Of a stretch of 43,961 nucleotides of DNA, positions 13,936 to 20,957 are shown one piece after another. How positions within the stretch are numbered: position 1 is the stretch's first letter; the number at the start of each line of letters is the position of its first letter. Made by a program: the position numbers and the translations under genes. This stretch comes from Candidatus Omnitrophota bacterium (lineage in GTDB: Bacteria; Omnitrophota; Koll11; Duberdicusellales; 4484-171), in assembly GCA_030692055.1 (NCBI GenBank), contig JAUYCY010000040.1:1-43961 (forward strand). The letters are read 5' to 3'. The notes under the pieces were generated by a model. That model saw nothing but the letters and a program-made list of their open reading frames with translations, ran no database searches and had not been told where the DNA came from.

Positions 13936-15222
13936 ATGTTAGATCCCAAATTCATTAGGGAGAATCAGGAAATAGTCAGAGAAGCGCTTAAAAACCGTAA
14001 TGATAAGTTTGATTTTGATAGTTTTCTTAAATTGGACGATGAGCGTAGAAAGTTACAACGCCAGATAGAAGAATTATACGCAACGCAGAATAAAATTGAT
14101 ACAGAAATGAAAGCGTTGCTCAAAGAGAAAAAAGATTCATCGTCAAAAATTAATGAGGCAAAAGAAGTTAAAAAACGTATCGTAGGATTAGATAAAGTTT
14201 TTGCTGAACTTGACACTAAATTTAAAGATCAGTTATTAAGAATTCCTAATGTTTGCCATTCTTCAATACCGCTAGGACATCCTTCAAATAATAAAACTAT
14301 AAAAGAATGGGGCAAAAAAAGAGATTTTGATTTTAAAGCGCTTGATCATATTACGCTCGCCGAGCACCTTGATGTTATTGATTTTAGGCGAGCAGCGAAA
14401 ATTAGCGGGTCAAATTTCGTACTTTTTAAGGGTGACGGCGCGCTTCTAGAAAGAGCTCTAATTAATTTTATGCTTGATTTACATACGCAAAAGCACGGTT
14501 ATAAAGAGGTGTTTCCGCCGTTTTTGGTTAACCGCGAGTCTATGACAACTACAGGTCAGCTCCCTAAATTAGAAGAGGATATGTATCGCCTAAAAGACGA
14601 TGACCTTTTTCTTATTCCTACGGCTGAAGTTCCGGTAACAAATATACACCGGGATGAAGTGCTAAAAGAGGAAGATTTACCTATTTATTATGCCGCATAT
14701 ACCGCCTGCTTTCGGCGCGAAGCCGGTTCTTATGGTAAAGATACTAAAGGGCTCATGCGGGTGCATCAATTTGATAAAGTCGAGTTAGTTAAGTTCGTAA
14801 AGGCGCAGAATTCCTACGAGGAACTTGAAAAACTGCTTAACGACGCCTGTAGCGTTTTGGAGTTGCTTGAGATTCCTTATCGCGTAGTTATACTTGCTAC
14901 CGGCGATATCAGTTTTGCCGCGGCTAAATGTTATGATATAGAGATTTATGCTCCGGGAATAGATAGATGGCTTGAAGTTTCCAGTTGTTCTAATTTTGAG
15001 GATTTTCAGGCCAGGCGTGGGAATATCCGTTATAAAGAAAAAGAAACAGGAAAAATGAAGTTTGTACATACTCTCAACGGTTCAGGAGTTGCCTTAGCGA
15101 GATTAGTTATTGCAATACTAGAGAATTATCAAAATAAAGACGGTTCTATAACTATACCGTCTGTGTTAAGAGAATATATGGGCGGCAAAGAAAAAATTAT
15201 TACACAGATGAACACGGATTGA
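13936..15222 (+). CDS. serS: seryl-tRNA synthetase
   Basis: A 428-residue class II synthetase that charges tRNA-Ser. Residues 1-100 form the long antiparallel coiled-coil arm that contacts the tRNA variable arm (charged heptads from IRENQEIVREAL to LDKVFAEL). The catalytic domain has motif 2 FRREAGSYGKDTKGLMRVHQF and motif 3 LNGSGVALARLVIAILENYQ. Ribosome site AAGGAG precedes the ATG. The final codons (TQMNTD) are encoded by a CACAGAT-type repeat that runs on after the stop. It is interesting that a tRNA-Ser remnant lies 800 bases downstream. Confidence 0.95.
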   Translation: MLDPKFIRENQEIVREALKNRNDKFDFDSFLKLDDERRKLQRQIEELYATQNKIDTEMKALLKEKKDSSSKINEAKEVKKRIVGLDKVFAELDTKFKDQLLRIPNVCHSSIPLGHPSNNKTIKEWGKKRDFDFKALDHITLAEHLDVIDFRRAAKISGSNFVLFKGDGALLERALINFMLDLHTQKHGYKEVFPPFLVNRESMTTTGQLPKLEEDMYRLKDDDLFLIPTAEVPVTNIHRDEVLKEEDLPIYYAAYTACFRREAGSYGKDTKGLMRVHQFDKVELVKFVKAQNSYEELEKLLNDACSVLELLEIPYRVVILATGDISFAAAKCYDIEIYAPGIDRWLEVSSCSNFEDFQARRGNIRYKEKETGKMKFVHTLNGSGVALARLVIAILENYQNKDGSITIPSVLREYMGGKEKIITQMNTD

Positions 15223-15286
15223 GACTACAGACGATCGTAGATAAATATCTGTGCTAATCTGTAATATCCATCTGTGATAATCTGTG
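15203..15286. repeat. ATCTGTG/CACAGAT short repeats after serS
   Basis: ATCTGTG or ATCTGTA occurs at 15247, 15257, 15270 and 15280 (steps of 10, 13 and 10), with the reverse complement CACAGAT at 15203 overlapping the serS end. The two orientations can pair. Confidence 0.75.
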
Positions 15287-15307
15287 TATATCAAGCAGGA
15301 GGACTAG

Positions 15308-15895
15308 ATGGACGCGAAAGTATCGTCAAAGCATAATTTATTTTTTACTATCGTAAAGTTTTTTCTTTTTTTAATAATTTTTTGTTTTTTAGTATCGCTT
15401 ACTAAGGAGTTTTTAAAAGAGGTAAAAGCAACTAAGGGCTTAAGTATAAATCTCTTATTTGTTTCAATGCTTTCTTCCTTTATGTTTTATGCTTTCTTTG
15501 TAGACTTGAATGAATTATATAAAAAGATTCAACAATTTTTCTTTCACACTTCACAGGTTTCACTTTTTGTCCCCGCATTTATAATACTTTTAGGAATTTT
15601 TTATTTTATTTTGCCTAAGGTCTTTCATTTTTATTTTGACCGCAACGTCTTTGTTTTCATGGGCGGATTTTTGCTCACGAGCCACCTTGTTTTTATAGCG
15701 CGCGAGACTAAAGGTATTACTTTTGCTGACTTTGTAAATTATCTATTTATGTTTAGTATTCTTTATATAATAAATTTGCTCATTTTCAGCATCTATCTAA
15801 CAGTAGCGTTTGAGGTGGATTTAGCTAAGATAGTCGTTAGTGGCTTAAAGGGCGGCGCTATTTTAATCCGCAACCTTTTTACGCAGCTCTTCTAG
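15308..15895 (+). CDS. multi-pass inner-membrane protein, unknown function
   Basis: A 195-residue protein with a good ribosome site (AGGAGG). About five hydrophobic segments can be seen: around residues 12-30 (FFTIVKFFLFLIIFCFLV), 45-65, 80-105 (VSLFVPAFIILLGIFYFIL), 115-130 and 143-170, followed by a short basic C-terminus. No motif is recognised. It is the last intact gene before the broken tRNA-Ser. Confidence 0.7.
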   Translation: MDAKVSSKHNLFFTIVKFFLFLIIFCFLVSLTKEFLKEVKATKGLSINLLFVSMLSSFMFYAFFVDLNELYKKIQQFFFHTSQVSLFVPAFIILLGIFYFILPKVFHFYFDRNVFVFMGGFLLTSHLVFIARETKGITFADFVNYLFMFSILYIINLLIFSIYLTVAFEVDLAKIVVSGLKGGAILIRNLFTQLF

Positions 15896-15987
15896 GGGCA
15901 TCTCGGATATTTATCTTCGATGCCGATGAAAAATAATGAAGACTTCTCACCCGCCATACGTAGACGCAGGGTGGGTTCGAAGTCCTC

Positions 15988-16008
15988 GAAATTTACTTTG
16001 TAAATTTC
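15988..16008. repeat. short inverted repeat abutting tRNA-Ser remnant
   Basis: GAAATTTA-CTTTG-TAAATTTC, a perfect 8-bp stem, two bases before the tRNA sequence. The GAAATTT arm resembles the hairpin at 38137-38159. Confidence 0.65.
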
Positions 16009-16010
16009 TC

Positions 16011-16052
16011 GGAGAGGTGGCCGAGTGGTTTAAGGCGGCGGTTTGCTAAACC
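16011..16052 (+). pseudogene. tRNA-Ser(GCU), 5' half only
   Basis: GGAGAGG acceptor strand, TG, the D-arm GCCGAGTGGTTTAAGGC, a G, the anticodon stem strand GCGGT and loop TTGCTAA with anticodon GCT (16045-16047) fit a serine tRNA. After ACC the expected GC of the anticodon stem is replaced by TTCCTAG and no variable arm, T-arm or acceptor 3' strand follows. The gene is therefore cut within the anticodon stem, a common crossover place for tyrosine recombinases. No complementary 3' half was found in the window. Confidence 0.88.
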
Positions 16053-16066
16053 TTCCTAGTTAATTC

Positions 16067-16201
16067 TCAATACTCCAATAGAATCAGTTTCTTTTTAAAC
16101 TCATCAATAAAACTAAGCATTTTCCCATTCTTGTCTATTTGTGTTAATCTTGTCTTTCTTGTCAATTTAGCCGCTTTATAGACACTATTTGGACACCAAT
16201 T
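16067..16201 (-). other. unidentified 3' gene remnant
   Basis: On the minus strand 44 codons are open before a stop, reading WCPNSVYKAAKLTRK, then KMLSFIDEFKKKLILLEY, with no start. Its position right next to the broken tRNA and its Lys/Leu-rich tail would suit the end of an integrase-type gene, but I cannot identify the family. From here to 16887 there is no convincing complete gene. Confidence 0.3.
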
Positions 16202-16355
16202 TTACCCCTCGCTAATTACTTTTGTGGGTAGTGGTATAGGCGTAGGTTTAGCGGGTTTCTATTACTTACCGATGGTTATGGCTTATTGCACCATTTAGTC
16301 TACTTTAATAAGGTATTTTCTTTTGAGGTTCAATTTGGCTGCCAGAATACAGGAA

Positions 16356-16392
16356 GAGAGATGTTTAGTCTAACCTAAGCATCTCTCTTTTT
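16356..16392 (+). terminator. strong rho-independent terminator
   Basis: GAGAGATGTTTAG and CTAAGCATCTCTC form a 13-bp stem (one G-U) around TCTAAC, followed by TTTTT. The transcript it ends would come from 16.2-16.35 kb, where only a 28-codon hydrophobic open stretch (LITFVGSGIGVGLAGFYY) can be seen. Confidence 0.75.
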
Positions 16393-16421
16393 GTTGTAGA
16401 AATGCCGTTTTGAAGGCGAAG

Positions 16422-16479
16422 TTAATGCACACTTTAATGCACACGAAATTTAAAAAGATGCACAGTGAGGTGTGCATTA
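16422..16479. promoter_or_regulatory. repeated TTAATGCACAC sites
   Basis: TTAATGCACAC occurs twice in tandem at 16422 and 16434 (12-bp step) and its core again inverted at 16470-16479, with ATGCACA at 16458-16464 forming a palindrome with it. The layout looks like an operator or recombination-protein binding region at the left side of the island. Confidence 0.5.
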
Positions 16480-16501
16480 CCTTCTTTTAACTATGTGCAA
16501 T

Positions 16502-16672
16502 ATTTTAACACTGTTTTTATTAACGATGTTCTTTCACTCCAGCCACTTAAAGCTATTTGCGGGCGGTATGCCTTCGCCTGATTTCGCCAACAACGCCAAC
16601 GAAGGCTACCGCACGTTCGTGTCAAGCAAAATCACCCAAAACCCACGATATAGACAGAAATAGGATTCCTTT
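16502..16672. repeat. ~170-bp inverted repeat, left copy
   Basis: Matches the reverse complement of 41579-41750 at a high level (a few scattered substitutions). The core includes GCGGTATGCCTTCG and CGAAGGCTACCGC, which pair into a long stem with one bulged base. A short open frame (CMPSPDFANNANEGY-like) is shared by both copies, but most substitutions between them are not silent, so I do not call it a gene. Confidence 0.88.
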
Positions 16673-16809
16673 ATCAGCGTTATGAGAGAAAATCTCACTT
16701 AATCCCTTTCTTCATAATTACGATACCCACAAATAAGTTATATGTAGAGAGTTTTTCTTCCGCGCCATATTTCTGGGTTTCTCAGCAGAGATACCGTGAA
16801 TGAAAAAAC

Positions 16810-16859
16810 TTGACAAGAATAGCTCTATAATGTATCATTAAAAATGAAAACCATTTCCA
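16810..16859 (+). promoter_or_regulatory. promoter and Fur-type operator of the fur-like gene
   Basis: TTGACA (16810-16815), a 17-base spacer and TATCAT (16833-16838) form a near-consensus sigma-70 promoter. TGAAAA-CCA-TTTCCA (16845-16859) follows at the start of the transcript and matches, in reverse complement, the perfect site TGGAAA-TGG-TTTCCA after the gene at all but one position. This suits autoregulation by the encoded Fur-family protein. Confidence 0.75.
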
Positions 16860-16887
16860 ATAATAGCTCACTAAGTAGGAAGGTTTT

Positions 16888-17364
16888 ATGCCAAATAGAA
16901 ATTGTATGGGTTCGCCATGGTGGCAGGGTAAATTCAGAGGTTGCGGTTATAGAATTACTATAGGCCGTGAGGCTATCCTTGATATATTATCTAAAGCAGA
17001 GAAACATTTAAGCGCGGAAGATATTTATATGAAGGTTCATCCTGTACATCCCAACATCGGTCTAACTACAATTTATAGAACTTTGGACATTTTAGTTAAT
17101 TTGGGGCTTGTGTTCAAATTTGATTTTGGCGACGGCAGGGCAAGGTATGAATTAGCAGAGGGTTCAAAAAAGAATAGCCACCATCATCATTTAATTTGCA
17201 CTGTTTGTAACAGGGTTATTGATTATACCGACTTCATTGATGAAGAGGTTAAATTATTACAGGAAACAGAAAAAGGCTTATCTAAAAAATACAATTTTAA
17301 AATCAGCAATCACTTAATTCAGTTTTACGGGACATGCGGAAAATGTAGCAAGAAAGAAAAGTAG
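16888..17364 (+). CDS. Fur-family metalloregulator
   Basis: A 158-residue protein. Winged helix at about residues 25-85, with LSAEDIYMKV, the recognition helix GLTTIYRTLDIL (58-69) and GDGRARYEL in the wing; then the metal-binding stretch HHHHLICTVC (98-107) and a second C-x2-C at the end (150-153), giving a structural Cys4 zinc site. The N-terminal extension (GKFRGCGYRIT) is basic. Fur, PerR and Zur share this layout; with FeoAB and ferritin-like genes downstream an iron or peroxide sensor is likeliest. Operator-like palindromes lie on both sides of the gene. Confidence 0.9.
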   Translation: MPNRNCMGSPWWQGKFRGCGYRITIGREAILDILSKAEKHLSAEDIYMKVHPVHPNIGLTTIYRTLDILVNLGLVFKFDFGDGRARYELAEGSKKNSHHHHLICTVCNRVIDYTDFIDEEVKLLQETEKGLSKKYNFKISNHLIQFYGTCGKCSKKEK

Positions 17365-17386
17365 GCTATATTTTTTTGCTATGTAA

Positions 17387-17401
17387 TGGAAATGGTTTCC
17401 A
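17387..17401. promoter_or_regulatory. Fur-type operator upstream of the NifX/Mrp operon
   Basis: TGGAAA-TGG-TTTCCA, a perfect 6-3-6 inverted repeat 22 bases before the first start of the operon and related to the site before the regulator gene. Confidence 0.72.
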
Positions 17402-17422
17402 ATAACAAAAAGGAGGTGTAAC

Positions 17423-17782
17423 ATGCCAAATTTTGACGGAACCGGCCCTTTAGGATTAGGGTCTATGACAGGCGGTGGAAGAGGTTTTTGTACTATGCCG
17501 ATAGGCGTAGTGCGGCCGCAAGTTTACGGGAGAAGATTTTTTAGTAGAGGTGGCGGTAGGGGTTGTAGGAATTGGTATTACGCAACCGGATTGACTGGTT
17601 GGCAAAGAGTCTCCTTAGGATATCCTGCTTTTGGAGGGGTTCCCCCTATTAACTCAGCAGCCTTAAGCGTAAAGGAAGAGTCGCAGATATTGAAAGAAGA
17701 AGTTTTAGCTTTAGAGAAACAGCTTGATGATATTAAGCAAAGAATAACAATCCTTGAAGGCCAGTCTAGCAAAGAGGAGTAG
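17423..17782 (+). CDS. DUF5320-type glycine-rich protein with C-terminal coiled coil
   Basis: A 119-residue small protein with the typical opening MPNFDGTGPLGLGSMTGGGRGFC, a glycine/arginine/tyrosine-rich middle, and a C-terminal coiled coil (EESQILKEEVLALEKQLDDIKQRITILE, about residues 84-112). DUF5320-type proteins regularly accompany NifX-like and ferredoxin-ATPase genes in anaerobes; their function is unknown. Ribosome site AAAGGAGGTG. First gene after the operator, so probably the head of the operon. Confidence 0.82.
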   Translation: MPNFDGTGPLGLGSMTGGGRGFCTMPIGVVRPQVYGRRFFSRGGGRGCRNWYYATGLTGWQRVSLGYPAFGGVPPINSAALSVKEESQILKEEVLALEKQLDDIKQRITILEGQSSKEE

Positions 17783-17789
17783 AAAATAG

Positions 17790-17823
17790 AGGATGGGGGT
17801 AGCACGAATTGCCTACCCCTCCT
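17790..17823 (+). terminator. terminator-like hairpin
   Basis: AGGATGGGGGTAG pairs with CTACCCCTCCT around about 10 bases, followed by ACTTATTTTATTT. The T-run is broken, so it may act as a partial terminator or mRNA-stability element between the DUF5320 gene and the NifX-like genes. Confidence 0.55.
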
Positions 17824-17863
17824 ACTTATTTTATTTAACGAACAAGAAAAAGGAAGGTTTATT

Positions 17864-18229
17864 ATGAGGTTAGGCATAACTTTAGATGACGATAAGGGTA
17901 TCCATGGTAATGTGTCGCAGCATTTTGGCCAGTGTAAATATTTTTTGTTGGCTGATATCGAGAACAATAAGGTTAAGGGGGTACGTACGGTTGTTAATAA
18001 CGCTGTTCACGGCAGCGGCGGTTGCGTGGCTGTAGATGAAATTTTGAAACATAAAATAACTCATGTTATTTCCGGAGGCATGGGTATGGGTGCTCAGCAG
18101 AAATTTGCTCAGGCAGGAGTGCAAGTATTTGGATATTCCGGAAAAGTAGAAGATGCTATTGATGACTTTTTGAAAAACACTTTAGGTAGTTTAGACGCTT
18201 GCCATGAGCATGGCGGCGAATGCCATTAA
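17864..18229 (+). CDS. NifX/NifB-C-terminal-like protein
   Basis: A 121-residue member of the dinitrogenase FeMo-cofactor family (RNase H-like fold). Features: MRLGITLDDDKG, SQHFGQCKYFLLADIE (7-39), ISGGMGMGAQQKFAQAGVQVFGY (68-93) and a His/Cys-rich tail (ACHEHGGECH). No nif structural genes are nearby, so it is more likely an iron-sulfur or metal-cluster carrier outside nitrogen fixation. The tail may bind a metal. Ribosome site AAGGAAGG. Confidence 0.87.
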   Translation: MRLGITLDDDKGIHGNVSQHFGQCKYFLLADIENNKVKGVRTVVNNAVHGSGGCVAVDEILKHKITHVISGGMGMGAQQKFAQAGVQVFGYSGKVEDAIDDFLKNTLGSLDACHEHGGECH

Positions 18230-18247
18230 AAAAGGTAGGTTGAAATT

Positions 18248-18646
18248 ATGTGCAGCGAAAAAAAATCATCCCCTGGTGAAAAAATATGCGTTACTTCTCA
18301 AGGAGAAAGCCTTGATTCAATTGTGGATTCCCGTTTCGGAAGGTGCGCATATTTTATTTTTTATGACACTGACACAAAAAGTATTGAGACGCAGGCGAAT
18401 AGCAACGCGCAACTTCAAGGCGGTGCTGGAATACAATCTGCCCAACTTGTGGCGTCTTATGGGGTGAAGGCGGTTTTAACCGGCAACGTAGGGCCGAATG
18501 CTTATCAGACGCTAAGTGTCGCAGGCATTGAGATTTATACAGGCATATCCGGAAGCATTAAGGAGGCCATAGAGCAATATAAAGCTGGAAAACTTAAAAT
18601 TACCCAAACTCCCAGTGTAAATTCAAAATTTGGTATGGGAAAATAA
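18248..18646 (+). CDS. second NifX-like protein
   Basis: A 132-residue paralogue of the previous gene, 18 bases downstream: SRFGRCAYFIFYDTD, GAGIQSAQLVASYGVKAVLTGNVGP and AGIEIYTGISGSIKEAIEQY match the same fold. It has a short N-terminal extension (MCSEKKSSPGEK) in place of the His/Cys tail. Two different copies side by side suggest distinct cluster-binding or partner roles. Confidence 0.85.
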   Translation: MCSEKKSSPGEKICVTSQGESLDSIVDSRFGRCAYFIFYDTDTKSIETQANSNAQLQGGAGIQSAQLVASYGVKAVLTGNVGPNAYQTLSVAGIEIYTGISGSIKEAIEQYKAGKLKITQTPSVNSKFGMGK

Positions 18647-18665
18647 TAATATAAGGAGGTGTATT

Positions 18666-18917
18666 ATGCCGTTTTTTGAGCCAATTGAAAAAATAGATCC
18701 AAAGCACCTTGATTTAGAAAGAGCAAGAAAGTCTTTAAGAGAAGAGCTTGAGGCTATAGATTTTTATCAAGAACGCATTGACGCCACCAGTGATGAATCG
18801 TTAAAGAAAATCCTCGCGCATAATATGAACGAGGAAAAAGAACATACGGCAATGCTTATGGAGTGGATCAGGAAGAATGACCAAACGCAGAATAAAATGT
18901 TTGAAGAGCATGATTAG
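18666..18917 (+). CDS. encapsulated-ferritin-like (EncFtn) protein
   Basis: An 83-residue two-helix protein. SLREELEAIDFYQERIDATSDESLKKILAHNMNEEKEHTAMLMEWIRK closely follows the EncFtn pattern (E..AI.WY..R.DA....L...L.HN..EEKEH..M..EW.R), with the ferroxidase Glu of helix 1 and the E-x2-H of helix 2. Such proteins form decamers that oxidise iron. The C-terminus (NKMFEEHD) lacks a recognisable encapsulin-targeting peptide and no encapsulin gene is in the window. ATG 18666 is preferred because AAGGAGGTG precedes it; the upstream in-frame ATG would overlap the NifX gene. Confidence 0.8.
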   Translation: MPFFEPIEKIDPKHLDLERARKSLREELEAIDFYQERIDATSDESLKKILAHNMNEEKEHTAMLMEWIRKNDQTQNKMFEEHD

Positions 18918-18929
18918 GAGGTGATTGTT

Positions 18930-19154
18930 ATGCCAAGGGGAGACGGAACCGGCCCTTATGGCCAAGGCCCGGGAACAGGAAAAGGTATGGGTAGGGGCGC
19001 AGGAAGGGGGCGTATGGGTGGAAATAGGCAAGGCGTCGGCCCGGCAGGAAATTGTATTTGCCCCGGTTGCGGCACAAAAGTGCCTCATCAGGCAGGGGTG
19101 CCTTCTTATTCTATGAATTGCCCTAAATGCGGAACGAGGATGATAAGAGAATAA
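18930..19154 (+). CDS. DUF5320-like small protein with zinc ribbon
   Basis: A 74-residue protein: MPRGDGTGPYGQGPGTGKGMGRG is the DUF5320-type opening, and the second half has CICPGCGTKVPH and NCPKCGTRM, a CxxC-CxxC zinc ribbon. Ribosome site TAGGAGGTG favours ATG 18930 over an in-frame GTG nine bases earlier. Function unknown; it accompanies the NifX and ferredoxin-ATPase genes. Confidence 0.8.
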   Translation: MPRGDGTGPYGQGPGTGKGMGRGAGRGRMGGNRQGVGPAGNCICPGCGTKVPHQAGVPSYSMNCPKCGTRMIRE

Positions 19155-19163
19155 GGATAGGCA

Positions 19164-19775
19164 TTGGAAAAACAAGTTTTAGAAAACCATCAAAGGTATT
19201 TAGAACGCAAAGCCTTATATAAAAGTTTTGGCTGCGATATTGATAAGGAGCGCGAATTTATTATCGCAAAAGCCCAGCCTCTCTATGGGGATATTTTAGA
19301 AGCCGGAACCGGCAAGGGGCATTTTGCGCTTAGTTTAGCCAAGCAAGGTTATCGGTTTACTACTTTTGATATTTCCGAGGAAGAACAGAATTTTGCAAAA
19401 CTTACATTGAGGTATTTTGGTTTAGATAATCTAGTTGATTTTAAAATTGAAAACGGCGAACATTTGAGCTTTGAAGACGGAAAGTTTGATATCGTTTTTT
19501 CCGTAAACACGCTCCACCATCTCATAAACCCATATAAGGTTATTGATGAGCTTATCCGTGTGCTGTCTTTTGAAGGTAAAATTGTATTAAGTGATTTTAG
19601 TGTAGAAGGTTTCGAATTGATGGATAAAATACACGCGTCCGAAGGAAAAATTCATCAGGTAAGTGAGGTTAGCTTAGCGGATGTAGAGAAGCATTTGATT
19701 ACTAAAGGGTTTAAAGCCGAAAAACATAAAAGTAAATTTCAGGAAGTTTCAGTCGTTTATCATCAATTAATATGA
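19164..19775 (+). CDS. class I SAM-dependent methyltransferase
   Basis: A 203-residue enzyme with a TTG start behind AAGGATAGG. Motif I ILEAGTGKGHFALSLAKQG, then FTTFDISEEEQNFAKL, and IVFSVNTLHHLINPYKVIDE fit Methyltransf_11. It overlaps the next gene by four bases (ATGA), so it belongs to the metal-cluster operon; the substrate is unknown. Confidence 0.84.
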   Translation: MEKQVLENHQRYLERKALYKSFGCDIDKEREFIIAKAQPLYGDILEAGTGKGHFALSLAKQGYRFTTFDISEEEQNFAKLTLRYFGLDNLVDFKIENGEHLSFEDGKFDIVFSVNTLHHLINPYKVIDELIRVLSFEGKIVLSDFSVEGFELMDKIHASEGKIHQVSEVSLADVEKHLITKGFKAEKHKSKFQEVSVVYHQLI

Positions 19776-20638
19776 TTATTTCAATTGCCAGTGGGAAAGG
19801 CGGGACCGGTAAAACTACGGTTGCGGTAAATTTGGCATTGTCGTTAGATAATGTACAATTACTAGACTGTGATGTGGAAGAGCCGAATGCCCATTTATTT
19901 TTAAAGCCAAAAATAAACGAGAGGAAACAAGCATTTATCCCTGTTCCAAAGATTGACGAAAGAAAATGTAATTATTGCGGCAAATGCGCCAAGGTTTGTG
20001 CTTATAATGCTATCGCTGTTTTACCTAAAGCACAAAACAAAAAAGGTTCTGTTTTGATTTTTCCTCATCTTTGCCATGGTTGCGGTGCCTGTAGTCTGTT
20101 ATGTCCACAAGAAGCGATTAAAGAAGTCAATAAAGAAATTGGGGTCATAGAGCTTGGGTATGCCGGCAATACCGAATTTATTCACGGAAAACTTAATATT
20201 GGTGAAATAATGTCACCGCCGTTAATTCGGCAGGTAAAGCAGTATATTAATCCCGCAAAAACTGTAATTATTGACGCTCCGCCGGGAACGTCCTGCCCGG
20301 TTATCGCCTCAGTTAAAGGCAGCGATTTCTGTATTTTGGTAACTGAACCTACGCCTTTTGGTCTTAATGATTTGATATTGGCTGTTGAGGTAGTGCGTAA
20401 GCTAAAAATTCCTTTTGGCGTGATAATAAACCGTTCTGATATTGGAAATGATAAAGTTGATTTATACTGTAGAGATGAGGATGTCCCGGTACTTATGAAA
20501 ATTCCTTTTAAGAGAGAAATCGCTTCTGTTTATTCAAAAGGCATTCCCATTGTTGAGGCTTTACCGGAATATAGAACATACTTTCGGGAACTATTTGCCA
20601 AAATTAAAGATTTATTTAAAAAGGAGGTGAAGACATGA
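19772..20638 (+). CDS. MinD/Mrp-type ATPase with inserted ferredoxin domain (1)
   Basis: A 288-residue P-loop ATPase. Deviant Walker A GKGGTGKTT (8-16), DCDVEEPNAH (32-41), then a 2x[4Fe-4S] ferredoxin insertion with cysteines at 66, 69, 72, 76 and 101, 104, 107, 111, and IDAPPGTSCPVIAS. Such COG1149-like proteins couple ATP to iron-sulfur chemistry, probably cluster transfer to targets such as the adjacent NifX-like proteins. A second copy lies 1.8 kb downstream. Confidence 0.9.
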   Translation: MIISIASGKGGTGKTTVAVNLALSLDNVQLLDCDVEEPNAHLFLKPKINERKQAFIPVPKIDERKCNYCGKCAKVCAYNAIAVLPKAQNKKGSVLIFPHLCHGCGACSLLCPQEAIKEVNKEIGVIELGYAGNTEFIHGKLNIGEIMSPPLIRQVKQYINPAKTVIIDAPPGTSCPVIASVKGSDFCILVTEPTPFGLNDLILAVEVVRKLKIPFGVIINRSDIGNDKVDLYCRDEDVPVLMKIPFKREIASVYSKGIPIVEALPEYRTYFRELFAKIKDLFKKEVKT

Positions 20639-20955
20639 AGATAGGGATTGTAGTCTATTCATGCGATTCAGAAACTGTCTGGAATGCTTTTCGCTTTGGA
20701 AATTTTGCCTTAAAAGAGAAAGATGAGGCAAAGGCATTTTTACTGGCAAAGGGGGTAGAGTGTGAATCCCTTGATACGGAAAAATTTAAGGTGACAGAGC
20801 AAATGCAGATATTTGATGATAACGGCGGTAAGATATTTGCCTGCGGTATGTGCCTTAAAATCCGTCAATCAGAAGGCTCTGAAATGTGCCCATTATCAAC
20901 AATGAAAGATTTGCATGAGATAATAAAATGGGCTGATAAAGTTGTTACATTCTAA
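20635..20955 (+). CDS. DsrE/DsrF-like sulfur-relay protein
   Basis: A 106-residue DsrE-fold protein (MKIGIVVYSCDSETVWNAFRFGNFAL, then FACGMCLKIRQ, CPLSTMKDLHEIIKWADKVV). The cysteine in ACGMC lies where DsrE-type proteins carry persulfide. Overlaps the ATPase gene by four bases. A sulfur carrier for the iron-sulfur operon is a reasonable inference. Confidence 0.8.
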   Translation: MKIGIVVYSCDSETVWNAFRFGNFALKEKDEAKAFLLAKGVECESLDTEKFKVTEQMQIFDDNGGKIFACGMCLKIRQSEGSEMCPLSTMKDLHEIIKWADKVVTF

Positions 20956-20957
20956 AA

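Noticed and set aside
15961..15990. TTCGAA T-loop-like sequence before the tRNA-Ser half as its displaced 3' end
   Set aside because: The flanking bases cannot form a T-stem or pair with the acceptor strand.
16556..16640. Integron attC site in the inverted repeat
   Set aside because: There is a bulged stem but no RYYYAAC / GTTRRRY boxes and no integrase gene.
16472..16663. 63-residue open frame within the left inverted repeat
   Set aside because: The matching frame exists in the other copy, but most substitutions between the copies change the amino acid and there is no ribosome site, so a structural repeat explains it better.
18204..18467. 87-residue open frame overlapping both NifX-like genes
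   Set aside because: It overlaps two genes with clear family signatures in another frame, and its composition is a shadow of them.
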